From the NCBI RefSeq assembly GCF_000236865.1, contig NZ_HE611014.1, positions 417,662-481,661 on the forward strand: a stretch of 64,000 nt of DNA, given 5' to 3'. This document shows, piece by piece, positions 1-8,981 of the stretch (position 1 is the first letter of the stretch; every line of letters begins with the position of its first letter). The notes beneath the pieces are model-generated. The model worked only from the letters and a program-made list of their open reading frames with translations. It made no database searches and was not told the DNA's origin. The stretch is from Senegalimassilia anaerobia JC110. Its GTDB lineage: Bacteria > Actinomycetota > Coriobacteriia > Coriobacteriales > Eggerthellaceae. The translations under genes were made by a program, and so were the position numbers.

Positions 1-154
1 CGCGGCAGCGGGTACGGCGCGGGCGCGGCAGCCGGGACGGCATCGCGTGGTCGCGCCTTCTCGTGCGCTTCCGTAGCGCATCAGGGCGCGTCGCCCGAAC
101 AGCTTGCCACGTTGCCCGCCGACCGCGGCACTTCCCGGCGGCGCCGCCATGCAC

Positions 155-182
155 TTGTGCGACAATAGAGGCGAACTATAGG
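155..182 (+). promoter_or_regulatory. Putative promoter of the RecJ-RecQ gene
   Basis: A TTGTGC box (155-160) and a TATAGG box (177-182) are separated by 16 bp, about 28 bp before the start codon. Both are near the sigma-70 consensus. The rest of positions 1-210 holds no convincing gene. Confidence 0.45.
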
Positions 183-210
183 AAAGCACTGCAATAAGTA
201 GGTACCCACC

Positions 211-3200
211 ATGTCTGCCAGATTCAACATCAAGGCGGCAGAGCCCGAGGCGGTCGCATCCCTGCAGCGCGAGCTGCACATGCCGCACTTCATCGCGGCC
301 ACGCTCGTTTCGCGCGGCATCGACACCCCGGAAGCCGCGAATCGTTTCCTCACGCCGTCGCTGGACCGCGACTGGCGCGACCCTTACATCATCCCCGGGT
401 TGTCCGAGGCCGCCGATGCGCTTGAGGCCGCCATCCGCCGCGGCGACCACATCCTCGTGTTCGGCGATTTCGACTTGGACGGCATCTCCGCCACCACCGT
501 CATGACGCGCGGCCTGCGCGAGTTCGGCGCGCGCGTCACGCCGTTCATCCCCCGTCGCTTCGAGGAGGGCTACGCCATCACCCCGGCGGCCATCGAGCGC
601 TTGTCGCAGGTCAAGCCTGACTTCCTAGTTACCGTCGACTGCGGCATCGCCTGCAAGGCCGAGGTGCGCCTGCTGCAGGAGCGCGGCATCGAAGTGGCCG
701 TCACCGATCATCACGAGCCCTCCGACCTGGTGCCCGAGGGCGTGCCCGTGGCCGACCCGAAGCGCGACCCCGCCTGCCCCAGCGCCATCCTGGCCGGCGT
801 GGGCGTGGCGCTCAAGATGGTGCAGGCGCTGGGCGGGCGCTTCGGCAAGCCGCACCTGTGGCGCCAGTACACCGACTTCGCCACGCTCGGCACCATCGCC
901 GACCTCATGCCCATGCGCGATGAGAACCGCGCCCTGGTGGCCGACGGCCTGCGCCGCATCAACCAGGCCCCGCGCCCGTGCATCGCCGCGCTGCTCGGCA
1001 CCTCCGGCGCCTCCGGCAAGCAGGTCACCGCCACCAACCTCAGCTTCTCCATCATCCCGCGCCTGAACGCCGCCGGCCGCATGGGCGACGCGCAGCTGGC
1101 GCTCGACCTTCTGCTCACCGACGATTTCGAGCAGGCCAACCAGCAGGCGCAGCGCCTCGAGGGCGTCAACGACCAGCGCCGAGCCATCGAGGCGGAGCTC
1201 TCCGAGATCGCCAAGGCCCAGGCCGCCGAAACCTACAAGGGCCAGCGCGCCCTGGTGGTGGCCGGCGAAGGGTGGCACGAGGGCGTGAAGGGCATCGTGG
1301 CAAGCCGCCTGGTGAACACCTACGGCGTGCCCTGCCTGCTGTTCACCATCGACGGCGACGAGGCGCGCGGCAGCGGCCGCAGCGTGGGCCAGGTCAACCT
1401 GTTCAAGGCCGTGGAAAGCTGCTCCGACCTGCTGCTGCGCTTCGGCGGGCACGAGGCGGCCGTGGGCGTGACGCTTCCCACCGAGAAACTGCCCGAGTTC
1501 GAGCGCCGCCTGTGCGAGTACATGGACGCGCTGCCCGAGGGGGCGTTCCACCCCCTCGTCACCATCGACGCCTGCGTGAACCTCGACGAGCTCACGCTGC
1601 GCAACGTGGCGCAGCTCGATGCGCTGGCCCCGTTCGGCCAGGAGCATCCCGTGCCCGTGTATCTGGCACGCGACGTCACGCTGCTGCACAGCCGCGCGGT
1701 GGGCGCCGAGCGCAACCACTTCTCGTGTTCGCTTTCCAACGGGCGCACCACGGTGGCCGGCATCATGTTCCACTGCAACGACATCGAGGCGCTCATGAAA
1801 ACCGACAGCGTGGTCAACGCCGCGTTCGAGGTGCAGATAGACGAATGGAAGAACCGCCGCAGCGTGAAGGCCATGCTCAAGTCGCTGTCGCCGGCGCGCA
1901 CGTGCGTCGCCCTGGAGGCGTGCTTGAACCCGGAGAACCTCAGCTTCGTGAGCGACCTGTACGCCACGCGCGACGAGGAGCTGTGCGCCGACGCGCCGCA
2001 CGACCCCGAGGCCATCGAGGAATACGAGAACGAGCTGGAGGTCAACCGCGCCCATTGGGAGGCCATGGCGCGCCAGGACCCGCAGCGCCTGCGCGAGCAC
2101 ATCGTGCGCGCCATCATCGGCGACGGCCAGCTTCACCAGGCGCAACGCGACATCTTGGACAACCTTGCCGAAGGCAGGTCGGTGCTCGGCGTCATGGTCA
2201 CGGGCCGCGGCAAATCGCTGACCTTCCAGGTGCATGCCACGCTGCGCGCGCTGGCTGCCCGCGAGGCCAGCCTGTTCGTGTATCCGCTGCGCGCCCTCAT
2301 CGCCGACCAGGCGTTTCATCTGCGCGAGGCGCTGGCGCCTTTCGGCATCACCGTGGTCACGCTCACCGGCGAGTCCACGGTCGACGAGCGCCGTCAGGCG
2401 TTCGCGGGCCTGGCCGACGGCAGCGTGGACATCGCGCTGACCACGCCCGAGTTTTTGGCCTGGCACGCCGACTCGTTCGCCTATACCGGTCGCGTGAAGT
2501 TCGTGGTGGTCGACGAGGCGCACCATGTGGGCCTGGCGCGCGCCGGCCAGCGCGAGGCGTACGCCACCATCGGCGCCGCGGTACGCAGGTTGGGCAACCC
2601 CACGGTGCTCGCGCTTACCGCCACGGCCGATGACGAGTGCGCGCAGGCGGTGCGCCGCGAGCTTCCCATCGACGCGTGCGTGTTCGACGCCTCCGATCGC
2701 CCGAATCTGCGCTTGGACGACCGCCGCAACGTGCCCAGCCGCGACAACTACCTGGCCAACCTGGTGGCAACCGGCGAGAAGACGGTGGTGTTCGTGAACT
2801 CCCGCGAGCAGTCCGTGGCCGTCGCCCGCGCGCTGCGCAAGCACGCGCCGCAGGTGGCGCCGCTCATCGGCTTCTACAACGCCGGCCTGTCGCGCAGCGA
2901 GCGCAAACGCATTGAGCAGCTGTTCCGCACCGATGCGCTTTTGGTGCTCATCGCCACCAGCGCGTTCGGCGAGGGCGTGGATATCCCGAACATCCGCCAT
3001 GTGGTGCTGTACCACATGCCGTTCAATGAAATAGAATTCAACCAGATGTCGGGCCGTGCCGGACGTGACGGCAAGCCGGCCTGCGTGCACCTGCTGTTCA
3101 GCCGCAACGATTGCGCCCTTAACGAGCGCATCCTGGCGGATATGACGCCGTGCCATGACAGCTTGGCGCAGGTGTATCGCAAGCTGCGCGATATGCAGCG

Positions 3201-3576
3201 CGCCTCCGATACGCTGTTCTTCACCACCAGCGATGCCGAGCTGGCCAAGAACGTGTCCACCGACATCTTCCCGGTGAACACGGCGTCGGTCACGTGCGCC
3301 GTGGCGGTGTTCCGCGAGCTGGGGCTTATCGAGGCGCACGCCATGTTCGGTCCCGACGGGTTGGTCCGCTCCATCCACGTGAAGGACACGCAGGACAAGG
3401 TGCAGCTCACCGACAGCGTGCGCTATCGCGAGGGAATGGATGAGCGTGAGATCTTCCACGCGTTCCGCGATTGGGTCATGCGCAGCAACGCCTGCGACCT
3501 GCAGAGGCGCGTCTCCCATCCCATCCTGCCCACCACCGCCGTTGCAAAGGAGGCTGGAAATGAACAAGTCGAATAG
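211..3576 (+). CDS. RecJ single-strand exonuclease fused to a RecQ-like helicase
   Basis: This 1121-residue protein joins two recombination enzymes. Residues 1 to about 560 are RecJ, a 5'-3' single-strand DNA exonuclease of the DHH family. They show the DFDLDG metal motif near residue 86, the TDHHEP motif near 165 and the GGHE motif of the DHHA1 region near 411. Residues from about 640 to 1000 are a superfamily 2 helicase like RecQ: Walker A TGRGKS near 663, DEAH in VVVDEAHHV near 767, LALTATA, and motif VI in NQMSGRAGRDGK near 944. RecJ alone is usually 550-600 residues and RecQ about 600, so this is a fusion, not a misread. RecJ and RecQ cooperate at stalled forks in RecF-type repair, so the fusion makes functional sense. 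The C-terminal 100 residues are unassigned. The gene overlaps relA by 17 bp, so the two are probably cotranscribed. The start has only a weak ribosome-binding site. Confidence 0.9.
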   Translation: MSARFNIKAAEPEAVASLQRELHMPHFIAATLVSRGIDTPEAANRFLTPSLDRDWRDPYIIPGLSEAADALEAAIRRGDHILVFGDFDLDGISATTVMTRGLREFGARVTPFIPRRFEEGYAITPAAIERLSQVKPDFLVTVDCGIACKAEVRLLQERGIEVAVTDHHEPSDLVPEGVPVADPKRDPACPSAILAGVGVALKMVQALGGRFGKPHLWRQYTDFATLGTIADLMPMRDENRALVADGLRRINQAPRPCIAALLGTSGASGKQVTATNLSFSIIPRLNAAGRMGDAQLALDLLLTDDFEQANQQAQRLEGVNDQRRAIEAELSEIAKAQAAETYKGQRALVVAGEGWHEGVKGIVASRLVNTYGVPCLLFTIDGDEARGSGRSVGQVNLFKAVESCSDLLLRFGGHEAAVGVTLPTEKLPEFERRLCEYMDALPEGAFHPLVTIDACVNLDELTLRNVAQLDALAPFGQEHPVPVYLARDVTLLHSRAVGAERNHFSCSLSNGRTTVAGIMFHCNDIEALMKTDSVVNAAFEVQIDEWKNRRSVKAMLKSLSPARTCVALEACLNPENLSFVSDLYATRDEELCADAPHDPEAIEEYENELEVNRAHWEAMARQDPQRLREHIVRAIIGDGQLHQAQRDILDNLAEGRSVLGVMVTGRGKSLTFQVHATLRALAAREASLFVYPLRALIADQAFHLREALAPFGITVVTLTGESTVDERRQAFAGLADGSVDIALTTPEFLAWHADSFAYTGRVKFVVVDEAHHVGLARAGQREAYATIGAAVRRLGNPTVLALTATADDECAQAVRRELPIDACVFDASDRPNLRLDDRRNVPSRDNYLANLVATGEKTVVFVNSREQSVAVARALRKHAPQVAPLIGFYNAGLSRSERKRIEQLFRTDALLVLIATSAFGEGVDIPNIRHVVLYHMPFNEIEFNQMSGRAGRDGKPACVHLLFSRNDCALNERILADMTPCHDSLAQVYRKLRDMQRASDTLFFTTSDAELAKNVSTDIFPVNTASVTCAVAVFRELGLIEAHAMFGPDGLVRSIHVKDTQDKVQLTDSVRYREGMDEREIFHAFRDWVMRSNACDLQRRVSHPILPTTAVAKEAGNEQVE

Positions 3577-5971
3577 CCGATCGGATCAGGGCCTGCTGGG
3601 GGCGCAGCCCGACGTTGTCCGGCAAACCGTCGACGATAGCCTGCTGGGCCGCCCGCACGTGGCGGAGAAGGCGTTTTCCACCGAGGCCACCAAGGTGCTG
3701 CCCAAGGGCGAGAAAACCCCTGATGAGCGCTTTGCTGACCTGCAGGATATGACGCGCGGCTACCTGACCGATGAGGAGGAGGCCAAGCTCGAGAAGGCCT
3801 TTCGCTTCGCCGCTGCGGCCCATGAGGGCGCGTGCCGCAAGTCGGGCGAGCCGTTCATCGCGCATCCGGTGGAGGTGGCCATCATCCTAGCCGACCTGCG
3901 CATGGACGTGGAAACGCTGTGCGCGGCGCTTCTGCACGACACGGTGGAGGACACCGACGTGACCAGCCAGCTGGTCGAGCAGGAGTTCGGCCCGCACGTG
4001 GCGCAGCTCGTCGACGGCGTCACCAAGATCACGCGCATCGAGGTGGAAACGCTCACCGACGAGCAGGCGGCAACCATCCGCAAGATGTTCGTCGCCATGA
4101 GCAAGGACATCCGCGTCATCGTCATCAAGCTGGCCGACCGCCTGCACAACATGCGTACCCTGGCGGCGCTCAAGGAGGACCGCCGCATCTTCAAGTCGCG
4201 CGAGACGCTTGAGATCTACGCGCCCATCGCGCACCGCCTAGGCATCAACTCCATCAAATGGGAGCTTGAGGACCTGAGCTTCTACTACCTCGAGCCCAAC
4301 AAGTTCAAGCAGGTCTCGCGCATGGTCACCGAAAGCCGCTTTGAGCGCGAGGAGTACCTTGACCAGGTTATCTCCGTGCTGCGCGGCGAGATGGACAAGG
4401 TGAGCATCCAGGCGCAGATCATGGGCCGCCCCAAGCACCTGTACAGCATCTATCAGAAGATGGCGAAGAAGGGCAAGGGCTTCTCCGAGATCTACGACCT
4501 GATCGCCGTGCGCATCATCGTCAAGTCGGTGAAGGATTGCTACTCGGCGTTGGGCGCGGTGCACACGCTGTGGCACCCCATGCCCGGGCGGTTCAAAGAC
4601 TACATCGCCATGCCGAAGTTCAACATGTACCAGAGCCTGCATACCACGGTCATCGGGCCCGCCGGCAGGCCGCTGGAGGTGCAGATCCGCACCGAGGAGA
4701 TGCACCGCCAAAGCGAGTATGGCGTGGCGGCGCACTGGCGCTATAAGGAGAAGGGCGGGCGCGGCAGCAACGACTCCATGGACAAGCAGCTGGCCTGGCT
4801 GCGCGAGATGGTGGACTGGCAGGACGAGACGCACGATTCGCGCGAGTTCTTGAAGGACCTGAAGGTGGACCTGGCACCTACCGAGGTGTTCGTGTTCACG
4901 CCGAAGGGCGAGGCCATGAGCCTGCGCGCCGGATCCACGCCCGTTGACTTCGCCTATGCCATCCACACCGAGGTGGGTAACCACTGCGTGGGCGCGAAGG
5001 TCAACGGCGCCATCGTGCCGCTGGCCTACGAGCTGCAGCTGGGCGACCGCGTGGAGATCCTCACGCAGAAGTCGGCAAGCCCCAGCCGCGACTGGCTCAA
5101 CATCGTGAAGACGCCCAGCGCGCGCAACAAGATCCGCGCGTATTTCAGCAAGGTGACCCGCGCCGACGACCTGCTCAGCGGCCGCGACAAGCTGGCGCGC
5201 GAGATGCGCAAGCACGGCCTTGGCATCTCCAACACCCGCTCCGAGCGCGCGCTGCGCACCGTCGCCGAGCACCTGGGCTACAAGGATGCCGACGACATGC
5301 TGGTCAACATCGGCACCAGCAAGGAGAGCGTGCAAAGCGTTGCCAACCGCCTGCTCGCCGAGCTGGGCCGCAAGGGCGACCAGCAGCCCGATCCGCTGAA
5401 CCTGGGCACGGCGGCCATGACCACCGGCAAGCTGCCGCCCATGCTCACGCTGGTGAACAAGCCGAAGAAGCACGAGACGAAAAGCTCCAACGGCGTGGTG
5501 GTGGAAGGCGTGGAAGGCGCGCTCGTGCGCCTGTCCCGCTGCTGCAACCCCGTGCCGGGCGACGAAATCATCGGCTTCGTCACGCGCGGTCGCGGCGTGT
5601 CGGTGCACCGGCGCGACTGCCCGAACGCCAAGGAGCTCATGGCCCAGCCCGAGCGCATCATGAAGGTGCACTGGGAAAGCGACCTGCCGAAGAACACATC
5701 GTTTAAGGTGGAGGTCTACATCGAGGCGCTCGATCGCCTGCAGCTGCTTTCCGACGTCGTGCTCGTGCTGTCGGGCATGGGGGCGAACGTCTTGTCGTCG
5801 AACACGGTATCGCACCGCGACGGCATGGCCGAGATGCGCTTCCTGTTCCAGGTCAGCGACATCACGCACATTGACATCATCCTCAGCAAGCTCAAGGCGC
5901 TCGAGGGCGTGTTCGATGCCCGCCGCATGGTGCCGAAGGTCGGCGGAGGGAAGGATTCCGCCCTCTTGTAG
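3560..5971 (+). CDS. relA: Bifunctional (p)ppGpp synthetase/hydrolase RelA/SpoT
   Basis: This enzyme makes and degrades the stringent-response alarmone (p)ppGpp. The 803-residue protein has the full long-RSH layout: an HD hydrolase domain with the LLHDTVED motif near residue 125, a synthetase domain at about 310-395 with DLIAVRIIV and YQSLHTTVIGP, a TGS domain at about 445-500, a Cys-containing segment (SRCCNPVPGD) near 660, and a C-terminal ACT domain at about 715-800. Because the HD motif is intact it should be bifunctional. The open frame extends upstream, but the ATG at 3560 is preceded by AAAGGAGG and starts inside the 3' end of the RecJ-RecQ gene, so that start was chosen. The first 60 or so residues are a charged leader not typical of the family. 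Confidence 0.95.
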   Translation: MNKSNSRSDQGLLGAQPDVVRQTVDDSLLGRPHVAEKAFSTEATKVLPKGEKTPDERFADLQDMTRGYLTDEEEAKLEKAFRFAAAAHEGACRKSGEPFIAHPVEVAIILADLRMDVETLCAALLHDTVEDTDVTSQLVEQEFGPHVAQLVDGVTKITRIEVETLTDEQAATIRKMFVAMSKDIRVIVIKLADRLHNMRTLAALKEDRRIFKSRETLEIYAPIAHRLGINSIKWELEDLSFYYLEPNKFKQVSRMVTESRFEREEYLDQVISVLRGEMDKVSIQAQIMGRPKHLYSIYQKMAKKGKGFSEIYDLIAVRIIVKSVKDCYSALGAVHTLWHPMPGRFKDYIAMPKFNMYQSLHTTVIGPAGRPLEVQIRTEEMHRQSEYGVAAHWRYKEKGGRGSNDSMDKQLAWLREMVDWQDETHDSREFLKDLKVDLAPTEVFVFTPKGEAMSLRAGSTPVDFAYAIHTEVGNHCVGAKVNGAIVPLAYELQLGDRVEILTQKSASPSRDWLNIVKTPSARNKIRAYFSKVTRADDLLSGRDKLAREMRKHGLGISNTRSERALRTVAEHLGYKDADDMLVNIGTSKESVQSVANRLLAELGRKGDQQPDPLNLGTAAMTTGKLPPMLTLVNKPKKHETKSSNGVVVEGVEGALVRLSRCCNPVPGDEIIGFVTRGRGVSVHRRDCPNAKELMAQPERIMKVHWESDLPKNTSFKVEVYIEALDRLQLLSDVVLVLSGMGANVLSSNTVSHRDGMAEMRFLFQVSDITHIDIILSKLKALEGVFDARRMVPKVGGGKDSALL

Positions 5972-6199
5972 GGGATGGGCGGAGCGCCTGACGCCCGGGT
6001 TTCCCGGGTGGCGGATTTCGGTGCTCGATCGGATGCGGGGAGACCGGCTCCGGAAACCTCCCGGAGGCGGCCCGCTTTCCCGCGTCGACTTGGTTGGATA
6101 GGGGGAATGGGCGCTTCGATGGGGTCCATTCCCGTTACAGGGTCGAGGGGCGATATCGTCCGCCCTCGACGTTCGAAGATACTGATGTAGGAGGACAAC

Positions 6200-6859
6200 A
6201 TGGCATATAAGGTGAAGGGAACGTGTGTCGACGCGTCGTTCCTGGTTCTGGGGCCGTATCAAACCAACGTCTACGTTGTGTCGGACGGCTCCGCCACCTT
6301 CGTGGTGGACCCCGCAAGCGATGCGAAAAAGATCGCGGCGGCTTTGGGCGGGCGCAAGCTCGATGCCATCGTGCTGACGCATCGCCACTCCGATCATGTG
6401 GCGGCCGCTGCCGAGCTGCGCAGCCTCACGGGCGCCACCGTCATCGCCTCGGCCATCGACGCCGACATGATCTGCGGCGACAAGCCCGTGCCGCGCGACG
6501 ACCAGAAGTTCCCCGCATGCCCGGTCGACCAGCGCGTCAACCATGGCGACGTGGTGAAGATCGGCAACATGCCGTGGAAGGTCATCAGCACCCCCGGCCA
6601 CACCGAGGGCAGCATGTGCCTGTTCCTGGATTCCTCGCTCACCGAGCGCCTGGATGCCAAGCCGGTCCTCATTGCCGGCGACACGCTGTTCTTCGGCTCC
6701 ATCGGCCGCACCGACTTCAGCGGCGGCAGCATGTCGGCCATGCGCAAGTCGCTCAAGCGCCTGGCGGTTCTGCCCGACGACACCGTGGTCCTGCCCGGTC
6801 ACGGCAACCTGACCACCATCGGCGGCGAGCGTCGCCGCGTGTTCGCCTTCTACGCATAA
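6200..6859 (+). CDS. Metallo-beta-lactamase-fold hydrolase (glyoxalase II-like)
   Basis: This 219-residue protein has the complete zinc-ligand set of glyoxalase II-type hydrolases: THRHSDH near residue 60, a later His in PGHTEGS, Asp in AGDTLFF, and His in LPGHGN. It probably hydrolyses a thioester or related ester, but the substrate cannot be read from sequence. The start at 6200 follows a strong TAGGAGGA site. It lies downstream of relA after a 228-bp gap with no clear terminator, an arrangement shared by many actinobacteria and firmicutes where an MBL hydrolase follows rel. A bidirectional terminator closes the unit. Confidence 0.85.
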   Translation: MAYKVKGTCVDASFLVLGPYQTNVYVVSDGSATFVVDPASDAKKIAAALGGRKLDAIVLTHRHSDHVAAAAELRSLTGATVIASAIDADMICGDKPVPRDDQKFPACPVDQRVNHGDVVKIGNMPWKVISTPGHTEGSMCLFLDSSLTERLDAKPVLIAGDTLFFGSIGRTDFSGGSMSAMRKSLKRLAVLPDDTVVLPGHGNLTTIGGERRRVFAFYA

Positions 6860-6894
6860 GGCGCAGCGGCCTGGCCGCAAACTTGCAATCACAT

Positions 6895-6925
6895 GAGAAA
6901 GGCCCGCGTGAGCGGGCCTTTCGCG
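6895..6925. terminator. Bidirectional terminator between the MBL hydrolase and DUF47 genes
   Basis: The arms GAAAGGCCCGC and GCGGGCCTTTC form a strong GC stem with A-rich and T-rich flanks on the two sides. It lies between two convergent genes and can serve both strands. Confidence 0.8.
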
Positions 6926-6951
6926 ATTCTATGGATTTGTGCAGCCTGTGC

Positions 6952-7581
6952 CTACACGTTCTTCAGCATGATGGTGTTCATGACGTCGGCTGCAAGCTCG
7001 CATGCGTCGCAGCAGGCTTCCATGCTGTCGAACAGGTTCGTCCACACTTGCACGCGCATGGGGTTGTCATAGTCGTTTACATGCAGGTCGCGGATGACCT
7101 TGGTGTAGAGCTGGTCGGCCTGCTCCTCAAGGTCGTGGACCTTCACGATGAGGTGCACGAAGTTCTTCGACTTCTTGAAGTTGCGGAAGTCGCACATGGC
7201 CTTATCGAGCGCCTCGCAGCTGCCCTGGATGAGCTTTGCGAACTCGATGGCCTGGTCGTGCATGAAGTGGATGTCGTACATGTAGAAGCGCAGCATGACG
7301 TCTTCGATGTCGTCGACGATGTCGTCGAGCGCCTGGCACATCTCGATGATGTCCTCGCGGTCGATGGGGGTGATGAAGTCGGTGGCGACCGTCTTGAAGA
7401 TCTTGTGGTTGATCGTGTCGCCCTCGTGCTCGATCTCATGCGCCTTCTGCGTGTTCTCTTCGAGCGCGGATGCTTCCGTGAACTGCTCGATGGTTTCAAC
7501 CAGCAATGCCGACTCGGCGACAGCAAGCTTCGAGTGCTGCTCGAATGCGCCGAAATAGTCGAACTTGTGCTTCCTGCCCAT
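6952..7581 (-). CDS. DUF47 family PhoU-like protein
   Basis: The 209-residue protein belongs to the DUF47 family, all-alpha relatives of PhoU that usually accompany Pit-type phosphate transporters and are thought to regulate them. The family pattern is visible in IEHEGDTINH, DREDIIEM and ALDDIVDDIEDV. The open frame extends further upstream, but the ATG at 7581 has AGAAGGAGA in front of it and gives the usual length. Unusually, no pit transporter gene is adjacent on either side, so the partner must lie elsewhere. Confidence 0.88.
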   Translation of the reverse strand: MGRKHKFDYFGAFEQHSKLAVAESALLVETIEQFTEASALEENTQKAHEIEHEGDTINHKIFKTVATDFITPIDREDIIEMCQALDDIVDDIEDVMLRFYMYDIHFMHDQAIEFAKLIQGSCEALDKAMCDFRNFKKSKNFVHLIVKVHDLEEQADQLYTKVIRDLHVNDYDNPMRVQVWTNLFDSMEACCDACELAADVMNTIMLKNV

Positions 7582-7983
7582 GGGGTCTCCTTCTAAGAAC
7601 AAGTACCTACCACGTTCGCACGTGCGATTCCAAAGTGTAACGCAAGTCAACGTGCTGGAAACGGGGAATCCACGGCGGCGTTGCGAAAGACGCGAACCGT
7701 CAACATCCCGTTATATTTGGATGCCCCGTTTCCGCAACAGCTGGGGCGGATGCCCCAGCTGGCGGCGCGGTTGGATGGGGGCTCCCGCCAGCCGGGGCGG
7801 ATGGGGCGATGCTGCCCAACCGCGCGCTTTCGCTGACGGGGCAGCTAGCGGACGAGTTGGATGCCCCGGCGGGCCGATGCGGCCGGATGCTTGGTTGGAG
7901 GCCGGCCGCGCATGCTTCCACCTGCGGAAGCCCCAGCAGATGGGGCTGCGTGCGTCGGGCGTTGCCTGGGCCTGCGGGGCCCC
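7582..7983. other. 402-bp intergenic region rich in nested inverted repeats
   Basis: This gap lies between two minus-strand genes. It holds several perfect dyads: CAGCTGGGG/CCCCAGCTG (7738-7746 and 7753-7761), GCGCGGTTGG/CCAACCGCGC (7765-7774 and 7816-7825) and AGCCCC/GGGGCT (7929-7934 and 7942-7947). The direct repeat TTGGATGCCCC occurs at 7717 and 7857. No T-run or open frame of coding character is seen. It may be a structured 3' untranslated region of the upstream TRIC gene. Confidence 0.5.
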
Positions 7984-8925
7984 TTACGTCTCGCTCTCGG
8001 GGCGCGGCGGCTGATCGTCGCTTTCCGGATAGCAGCGATTCTCGCCGTCGGTGCTGGTAACGCCGTTGCCCAAGGCGCTATCCGGCGACGAGCCGTCGGA
8101 TGCGATAGGGGCTATGCTGCCGGTGGCGCTCGGAGAGGCGATGGGCGGCATGCTGCCGGTGACGCCCTTGGCGGTAACCGGGGGGATGGGGCCGGTCAGG
8201 CCGGTGGTCTGAGCCTGGAAGCCGGTGGGGCGGCGACGGGCGCGCACGCGGTTGGCCATGCGCTTGACCGGCTGGGCGACGGCTTGCGTGACCACGTCGG
8301 AGTAGTCGCGCGCCGGGCGAGTTCGCCAGCCGAACGCCAGCGAGGCGTAGCGGATGCCCATGACCAGCACGACGCACGTGATGGCCGCATACTGATCGAG
8401 CAGGTGGTTTTGCTTCATGACGGCGAAGGCAAGCGCGCCGATGAACGCCGCGCTCACGTACACCGTGCCCGCTTGGAACGCCTCGGGTTCCCGGTTCATG
8501 CAGATGTCGCGCACGATGCCGCCGCCGTTGGCGGTGATGGTGCCTAGGATGACGGCGGGCACCAGGTCAAGACCGGCGGAGAGCGCCTTGCCCGTGCCGA
8601 TGATGGCCCACAGCGCCACCGACAGGTTGTCCAGGAGGTCCATGAACGGGTCGAAGTACGTCATGAGCTTGCCGAAGTAGAACGCCACGATGCCGGCGGC
8701 GATGCAGGCGAGGATCAGGTTCGGCTTCTGGAAGGCGTAGATGCCGTAATCCTGCAGCAGGATGTCGCGCGTGATGCCGCCGGCCAGGCCGACCACGATG
8801 GCGATGCAGCACACGCCGAAGATGTCGTATTTCGCCCGTACCGCGCTGAGCGCTCCGAAGATGGCGCCTGCAATGGTTGCGGCGAGCTCGAGCCAATAGG
8901 GGATAGCCAGGGCTACTTCCAGCAT
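7984..8925 (-). CDS. TRIC/UPF0126 family membrane protein
   Basis: The 313-residue protein has the two UPF0126 repeats of the TRIC-type channel family. About seven hydrophobic helices span residues 1-215, and the hallmark glycine-arginine motifs GGITRDILL and GGIVRDICM appear in the two halves. Family members are homotrimeric membrane proteins linked to cation or glycine transport; the substrate here is unknown. The C-terminal 100 residues are a Pro/Ser/Thr/Gly-rich cytoplasmic or exposed tail with short repeats such as TGSMPPIA and TGSIAPIA, which most family members lack. Confidence 0.85.
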   Translation of the reverse strand: MLEVALAIPYWLELAATIAGAIFGALSAVRAKYDIFGVCCIAIVVGLAGGITRDILLQDYGIYAFQKPNLILACIAAGIVAFYFGKLMTYFDPFMDLLDNLSVALWAIIGTGKALSAGLDLVPAVILGTITANGGGIVRDICMNREPEAFQAGTVYVSAAFIGALAFAVMKQNHLLDQYAAITCVVLVMGIRYASLAFGWRTRPARDYSDVVTQAVAQPVKRMANRVRARRRPTGFQAQTTGLTGPIPPVTAKGVTGSMPPIASPSATGSIAPIASDGSSPDSALGNGVTSTDGENRCYPESDDQPPRPESET

Positions 8926-8981
8926 GAATACCCTTTCATATGGGAGTCGTTATATAGGATGAGGTTGCCGCCCGCAGCCCG

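Noticed and set aside
625-3567. Long open frame (about 980 codons) antisense to the RecJ-RecQ gene
   Set aside because: GC-rich third positions keep antisense frames open; the sense strand has clear enzyme motifs and this frame has none, being His/Ala/Gly-rich.
4238-6892. 884-codon antisense frame over relA and the MBL gene
   Set aside because: It crosses two well-supported genes and an intergenic region and has no motif of its own.
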